Below, in pieces: positions 45,598-64,000 of a DNA stretch of 64,000 nucleotides. The stretch is from Enchytraeus crypticus (Eukaryota > Annelida > Clitellata > Enchytraeida > Enchytraeidae), in the NCBI GenBank assembly GCA_905160935.1, contig CAJHZI010000833.1, positions 309,001 to 373,000 on the forward strand, in the 5' to 3' direction. The notes under the pieces were generated by a model. That model did no database searches. It worked only from the letters and a program-made list of their open reading frames with translations, and was not told the DNA's origin. A program made the position numbers and the translations under genes. How positions within the stretch are numbered: position 1 is the stretch's first letter; the number at the start of each line of letters is the position of its first letter.

Positions 45598-45975
45598 CTT
45601 CTTCGTCTTAGTGCATTGCCTACTGGGAGGTCCGTGGGGTATAACGCCTCCACTCTTCTCTGTCTTCCGCTTTCCTCTTCATTTCCACAAATGATTGGGT
45701 CATTAAATCATCTAACATATCTAATCTCGACCTACCCCTGCCTCTATTTCCTTCCATTATACCTTCTATGACCTCTCTTAATAGACCTTCCCCTTAGAAC
45801 GTGTCCCATCCAATTTTTCTTCCTATTTCTTGATACATTCATTAACTGTCTATCTGTACCATCTCTCTCCAGAACTTCCTCATTTGTAACCTTTAGAGCC
45901 CAGAAAATCCTCTCCACTCTTCTCCAAATCTTAGGACTATAGGAGTGTAAAACGTCACCAACACAAAAGAATAGC
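45598..45975 (-). mobile_element. Non-LTR retrotransposon 3' end (type 2), longest copy
   Basis: The minus-strand frame reads KIWRRVERIFWALKVTNEEV..RQLMNVSRNRKKNWMGHVLRG, the segment after the reverse transcriptase in LINE ORF2, then the RGR-type end with frame breaks. Confidence 0.8.
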
Positions 45976-46516
45976 ATTTAGTATGGAAATGAAAGGGCTC
46001 CATAGGGGCCTACTATATAGCATCGTAATTAATTACACTGCTGACAATTGAGGACATTCCTGTACCGCCAGATCGGTGTTAAGTATAGATATGATGCAGT
46101 GACAGTATGTGGCTTACAAATGTATTACATTTGATTAAATTTGCCAAGAAAAATCTTTTCGATTCTGTATATGAGAGCTAGCAATTTAACTTTCAATATA
46201 CGAAACCTATAAAACAAATACCAAATTTTCTTGTCAAGAATTTTGTGTAAATTTTTAAAACTCTGTGTGTTCATTAATCGCAAACAAGAAGTTTGTGTAA
46301 ATTTTTAATATTCTATGTGATCTTTAATCGCAGATAAATAGACCTCGCTGTATTTATTGACGTTAAGACCACATTTACGTTTAAATGCCATTAAACTACA
46401 AATAGGGTTGTTCGGACTTGTCCTTAAAATTCATATAATTAATCAGCAATTCGGCAGAAGATAATTAATCAGCAACTAAGCAGAATCTCCAAATAGCTTC
46501 CGTTAAATCTGCGAGA

Positions 46517-47728
46517 ATGGAAAATCGCAAGCAATACTTGGCCCAGTCACTTCTTGCGCAGAGTAACTTGGAGAAACAAGCGCTACTAAAGAACTTCATT
46601 GAAGACTTAAAGCTGCAAAAAGTACTAACGCATCTCGAAACACAGGAACAAATCTACCGACAGCTGTTCACCAAAGAGAAGCAGGTTGTGGAATACAGAC
46701 AGGCCCGACTACGAGTCCATAAGGGATCCATGTACTCCAGTGTCCCAGAGATCTCTAGGACTCGTCCAGTCCGGGAGGGGTCAGTCCGACATCCGGTAGC
46801 GACGACGATCTACGTAGAGGAAGCCCTGGATGTTCCACAAATGTCAAGGTCATGTTCTATGCCAGAGGCTCCGGTGAAAATTGAAAGTCGTTCTGGGTCA
46901 GCCAGAACTTCAGAGGGGACTCTACCTGAGGTGGACGATTCGTCTGAGGACGGGTACGTCGCAGATGGTTCCGTAGAGGGTTCAGAGAAGAACCAGGCTG
47001 CTGATAATGCCACCTCTGAGATAAGGATAAAGGAAAGTCTGATCGGAAATATGAAGCCACATTTCATGATAACTAAACGAAATAGGAATCTGTTCAGGGA
47101 CAGAAGGCGCGTTGTACCATATGATGGAGATGATCAAATGAGAATTGGTCCTACACCTTTTGACTTTTCCAACTCTGATAAATCCATGGCGGGAAGCGAA
47201 GGTCATCTAGAACCTGACACGCCTTCATCAACTGATATTCCACCCATACCATCAGCTCAAAATCGAGTCCACCCCACCCAGCCTTCTGAGAAAGAACACA
47301 TCAAACCAAACAACAATAAAAACAACATAAAACCTCGCGGAAACAGTGCCAAGCCTGTCTTCTATCTCACCGCACCCGAAGACGACGTCGTAGATCACGT
47401 GACCAACCACAAACCATCACCGAAAGACTCTAGAAAGCGAAGATCCTTCTGCGAAGGATTCGCACCTGCTGGAAATGACGACAGGGAAGTGGAAGCCAGC
47501 AGACCCGGTGCTGTTCAACTACGAAGGTCTCAGACTATGTACCACTCGACGACTATTGCCCTAAAGCGAGACCTGCGAGAGATGAAGGAAGCGAGAGATC
47601 AGAGGATGAACGCCAGGTTTGATCTTCAGAGGGCTCTGACGAGGGAGAAAGAGAAATTTCGACTGCTCGCACATCGAGTGGACGAGTTTTTGAAGAGGCT
47701 TCAGAAGTCAACTAAGCGCTCGGGGTAG
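46517..47728 (+). CDS. Intronless 403-residue protein of unknown function with terminal coiled coils
   Basis: I do not recognise this protein. It has one open frame from ATG to TAG with no sign of introns. Residues 5-65 are rich in Leu, Gln, Glu and Lys and look like a coiled coil (SLLAQSNLEKQALLKNFIED). Residues 105-165 are Ser- and acid-rich and probably disordered. At 187-199 lies a basic run (KRNRNLFRDRRR). SRKRRS (305-310) could be a nuclear signal, and LRRSQT (335-340) looks like a basophilic kinase site. Residues 345-397 form a second charged helix (LKRDLREMKEARDQRMNARF). There is no signal peptide or membrane segment. Base composition is clearly richer in GC than the flanks and the third positions look coding. 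AATAAA lies at 47817-47822. The Lon gene is convergent, ending 2.5 kb away. It may be a lineage-restricted gene or an old retrocopy. Confidence 0.75.
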   Translation: MENRKQYLAQSLLAQSNLEKQALLKNFIEDLKLQKVLTHLETQEQIYRQLFTKEKQVVEYRQARLRVHKGSMYSSVPEISRTRPVREGSVRHPVATTIYVEEALDVPQMSRSCSMPEAPVKIESRSGSARTSEGTLPEVDDSSEDGYVADGSVEGSEKNQAADNATSEIRIKESLIGNMKPHFMITKRNRNLFRDRRRVVPYDGDDQMRIGPTPFDFSNSDKSMAGSEGHLEPDTPSSTDIPPIPSAQNRVHPTQPSEKEHIKPNNNKNNIKPRGNSAKPVFYLTAPEDDVVDHVTNHKPSPKDSRKRRSFCEGFAPAGNDDREVEASRPGAVQLRRSQTMYHSTTIALKRDLREMKEARDQRMNARFDLQRALTREKEKFRLLAHRVDEFLKRLQKSTKRSG

Positions 47729-47816
47729 CTACTGTCTGATAGTCCTCTAAAACTGAGTAACAGTTGACAAAATTATTTATTAATTCACATTCAGTTAAGT
47801 TACAGTGACAATATAA

Positions 47817-47822
47817 AATAAA
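47817..47822 (+). promoter_or_regulatory. Putative polyadenylation signal of the intronless gene
   Basis: AATAAA 89 nt after the TAG stop. Its presence supports a real transcript end here. Confidence 0.5.
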
Positions 47823-48628
47823 TTTGTTCAGGAATGTTTACTATTCAACGTAATGACACATACGTGTGTATATGCGAAGAGTGCCAGAACTTTAGTTGGA
47901 GGTTGAGGGAGGGAGGAGGGATGCAAGAAATATGGTACAAGGGCTAGGCATTATTTTACAGCCCGTGCAGGGGATGCCATTTATGTACGATCCATCCTTT
48001 TGTGATATGAGCGCAAAATTACTAAATACATAAGTTAATTTGTGGGGCATAAAGCTATTTATTTTGACGAACTCTAATTCGGAGTGATGGAGACTTAGAC
48101 TTGATATGCATAACTGCAGCAACTCTACGCCATGGGATAACAGGCAGTACATCCATCGATACACTAATAACCGATAAATAAATAATAAATAATATAATAA
48201 CAATAAATAATAATAATAGGATAATAAGCAATAGCCGATCTTATAAGGTCGTCTGTACAGAATATAACTTTCAGTTTCGGGACCGAGGGAGCAATCAGTA
48301 ACGGGAAAGCCTGAAAATATAATCACGATCGAGACTCTCTAACCGATGTGACGCTGTGTTGAGAGATTGATGATGATGTAATAGCACTGTTGTGGTTTTC
48401 TCTATAATAAAGTTTACATTTTTACTAGTAATAGGGTCTTCATTTGTTAATATAAGTAGCTTATGTCTAATCACGTTTATTCTGTTTCGTAGAATCAGTA
48501 ATTATGAATAGAATATATTTGTTATTTCTCTTGATCAATATAAACATCCTGTCATATATCGCTTTATAATCCTATTATGTATAGTTATTACCTATATTTG
48601 TATAGGTAATAACTACAGTTTTACTAAC

Positions 48629-48763
48629 CGGCTGGAGCCAGTGACGATGTCGGTAAGACACTCGACCACGGATCAGTATGTGCGGCGTTCAAATCCTGGG
48701 CTCTCCCGTCACTGACATCGCTTTCGAGTGAGGAAACTGACGTTAATATTAGCTTTTAGCTTT
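48629..48763 (+). mobile_element. SINE family A, near full length
   Basis: ggctggagccagtgacgatg start, ttcaaatcc B-box core, gaggaaactgacgttaatat end. It lies between the intronless gene and LONP1. Confidence 0.85.
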
Positions 48764-49069
48764 ATATTTACACAGAGCGAAATATGGTGCAAAATTTGAC
48801 AAAATCAAATAGCACAAAAGAAAGTGTTAGCAATAAATGATTTTACGCTAAGACTTGCGTTTTTTAGTTTTTAGCAGACTAAGTGGCCACACAGAGAGAT
48901 AGTGGCATCAGACTCTCATGTGCTACAAAGTTATCTGTTTAACAGTTACGTGACAAGTTGTTAAGAGGATTAAGGATTAACGAAATATTTTCTTTAAAAT
49001 AGAACGGATTTGAGGTTAAGAATTTAAATGCACTTAAAACCAGTTTATACTAAACGAAATAAAAAGTCA

Positions 49070-49205
49070 AGCTAGTAAAGCTAAAGTTAACGTCAGTTTC
49101 TTCACTCGAAAGCGATGTCAGTGACGGGCGAGCCCAGGATTTGAACCCTGCACATACTGATCCGCGGTCGAATAACTTACCCACATTGCCACTGGCTCCA
49201 GCCAG
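49070..49205 (-). mobile_element. SINE family A, near full length
   Basis: Reverse copy, one of the closest to the apparent consensus. Ends in gccactggctccagccag. Confidence 0.85.
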
Positions 49206-49740
49206 CACAGGAAAATAGGACAGGAAATAGGATTGGTTAACAGGGCCTCTATAGGTGACAGAGAGAGCATTCGTAATTGAAAGTGAGTAGGAATATGCAA
49301 CTTAGACTTGCAATTTGGAAGACTAATTAGAGAGCGAGAACTTTGAAACTTCTTGAATACATATTATCACATCAGGCAATTGATATTCATTATCAGAACT
49401 ATCACAACTAGCTGTCTATGAAGATTCAAATAGTTTATCTTTTGCGGCTGAAATCAAATCACTATAGCAGTAAAACATTCATCAGAAATATAACAGGAAT
49501 AGCATTTCATTCAATCAATATTATTAAAATGTGTATTATGACAGTCTCAGTACTTTCTTACGTCCTGGACAATCTATAATTCTATATATTAGCGATTTAT
49601 TTCTATTACAATATACTTTTATAACACAAAATAAATATATTATAATATAATAATATTATAATGCTCAAAACATAAATTTACTATATAAGATAGTTCACCG
49701 ACTGAATCATTAATACCAAGCACAATGTTAAAGAGGTCAA

Positions 49741-49845
49741 ATTCAAGTTTAACATCAGTTTCCTGCTCGATAGCATGACAGTGGCAGAGAGAGATCTGGA
49801 TCAGAACCCTGCACCTACTGATCCGCAGTCAAACAACATGCCTAA
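49741..49845 (-). mobile_element. Diverged family A-like SINE
   Basis: aacatcagtttcctgctcga, gatctggatcagaaccctgc and gatccgcagtcaaac. Forms a subfamily with 45061-45175. Confidence 0.6.
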
Positions 49846-49861
49846 GCCTCAGCCTAATATA

Positions 49862-49993
49862 CATACATACCATACTCACGTACCATAATCACGTACCATA
49901 ATCACGTACCATACTCACGTACCATACTCACGTACCATAATCACGTACCATACTCACGTACCATACTCACGTACCATAATCACGTACCATACT
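49862..49993 (+). repeat. 13-bp minisatellite
   Basis: cata(a/c)tcacgtac repeated about nine times. Confidence 0.9.
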
Positions 49994-50049
49994 CAATAGT
50001 CCCGCACACAGGTCAGAATAGCAAAACTGCTCAACGAAACTTTTAAAAC

Positions 50050-50140
50050 CATTAGACACGATTCGACTGCAATTCAAACTGCTGATCTCCTGTGCATCAG
50101 GCATGCGTGCTTCCACTCTGCCATCCAACCTGCATCAGTG
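50050..50140 (-). mobile_element. tRNA-like relic with good A-box
   Basis: Minus strand ggatggcagagtggaagcac has a TGGCagAGTGG A-box; the B-box region gtttgaattgc is weaker. Likely a SINE head or tRNA pseudogene. Confidence 0.4.
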
Positions 50141-50198
50141 CAAGGTTAGAGTCCAGGACTCACAGCTGAGACCTTGAGAACTGACGTTAAATTCTAAC

Positions 50199-50204
50199 TT
50201 TAAT
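50199..50204 (-). promoter_or_regulatory. Possible polyadenylation signal of LONP1
   Basis: ATTAAA on the minus strand about 80 nt past the Lon stop. It is the common variant hexamer; I saw no AATAAA closer. Confidence 0.3.
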
Positions 50205-50281
50205 GTTTAACTTGACAGAATTTATAATTATAGGATCACTAAAAGAAATGCTCAAAAGCCAATATCCAATATCCTACAGAA

Positions 50282-64000
<13,719 letters not shown>

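Larger units (their letters stand above)
23443..46516. other. Gene-poor 23-kb stretch
   Basis: Very AT-rich, with the SINEs, LINE tails, hairpins and minisatellites listed. The longest open frame not explained by a repeat is 39324-39659 (+, TTG start, 111 codons), which I do not recognise. Unseen small exons or non-coding RNAs remain possible. Confidence 0.5.

Noticed and set aside
46810..47206. Minus-strand frames across the intronless gene
   Set aside because: Shadows of the 403-codon plus-strand gene; no independent support.
50055..50135. Functional tRNA gene
   Set aside because: A-box is good, but the B-box and stems do not form a clear cloverleaf by eye; kept only as a tRNA-like relic.

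Overview
The window is nuclear DNA from an invertebrate animal. It is AT-rich, its genes are cut by many GT-AG introns, polyadenylation signals follow the coding ends, and dispersed SINE and LINE remnants and microsatellites fill most of the rest. The EF-1alpha, Lon, cyclin K and Cip/Kip proteins are all of animal type. I cannot name the species or phylum from the sequence alone.

Layout. 445-5446 (+): last six coding exons of a cyclin K gene, whose 5' end lies left of the window. 5447-9554: gene-free, with SINE pieces, an ATAC-type microsatellite and a 5S rRNA-derived element. 9555-14927 (+): complete six-exon eEF1A gene (466 codons). 14928-19030: 3' UTR, microsatellites and SINEs. 19031-23020 (+): a two-exon Cip/Kip (p21/p27/Dacapo type) CDK inhibitor; a 3-kb intron splits its PCNA-binding/degron motif. 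23021-46516: about 23 kb with no gene I can support, holding SINEs, LINE tails, perfect hairpins and minisatellites. 46517-47728 (+): intronless 403-codon gene of unknown function. 50282-64000 (-): seventeen coding exons of the mitochondrial Lon protease gene, complete at the 3' end; the 5' exons lie right of the window.

The genes do not form a pathway. Cyclin K (transcriptional CDK12/13 partner) and the CDK inhibitor both act on CDKs, but they lie about 13 kb apart with eEF1A between them.

The most unusual signal is structural. In eEF1A and Lon, introns repeatedly carry tandem arrays whose unit is the local exon/intron junction itself: a stretch of exon edge, the splice site and neighbouring intron. 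Eight degenerate copies precede eEF1A exon 5, seven follow exon 3, and several Lon junctions show the same. TTGA/TCAA tetranucleotide runs often sit next to the same acceptors. SINE remnants also lie within about 20 nt of three cyclin K splice sites. Second in interest is the CDK inhibitor: its PIP degron is completed only by splicing, and its one evident cyclin-docking motif lies after the CDK-binding segment.
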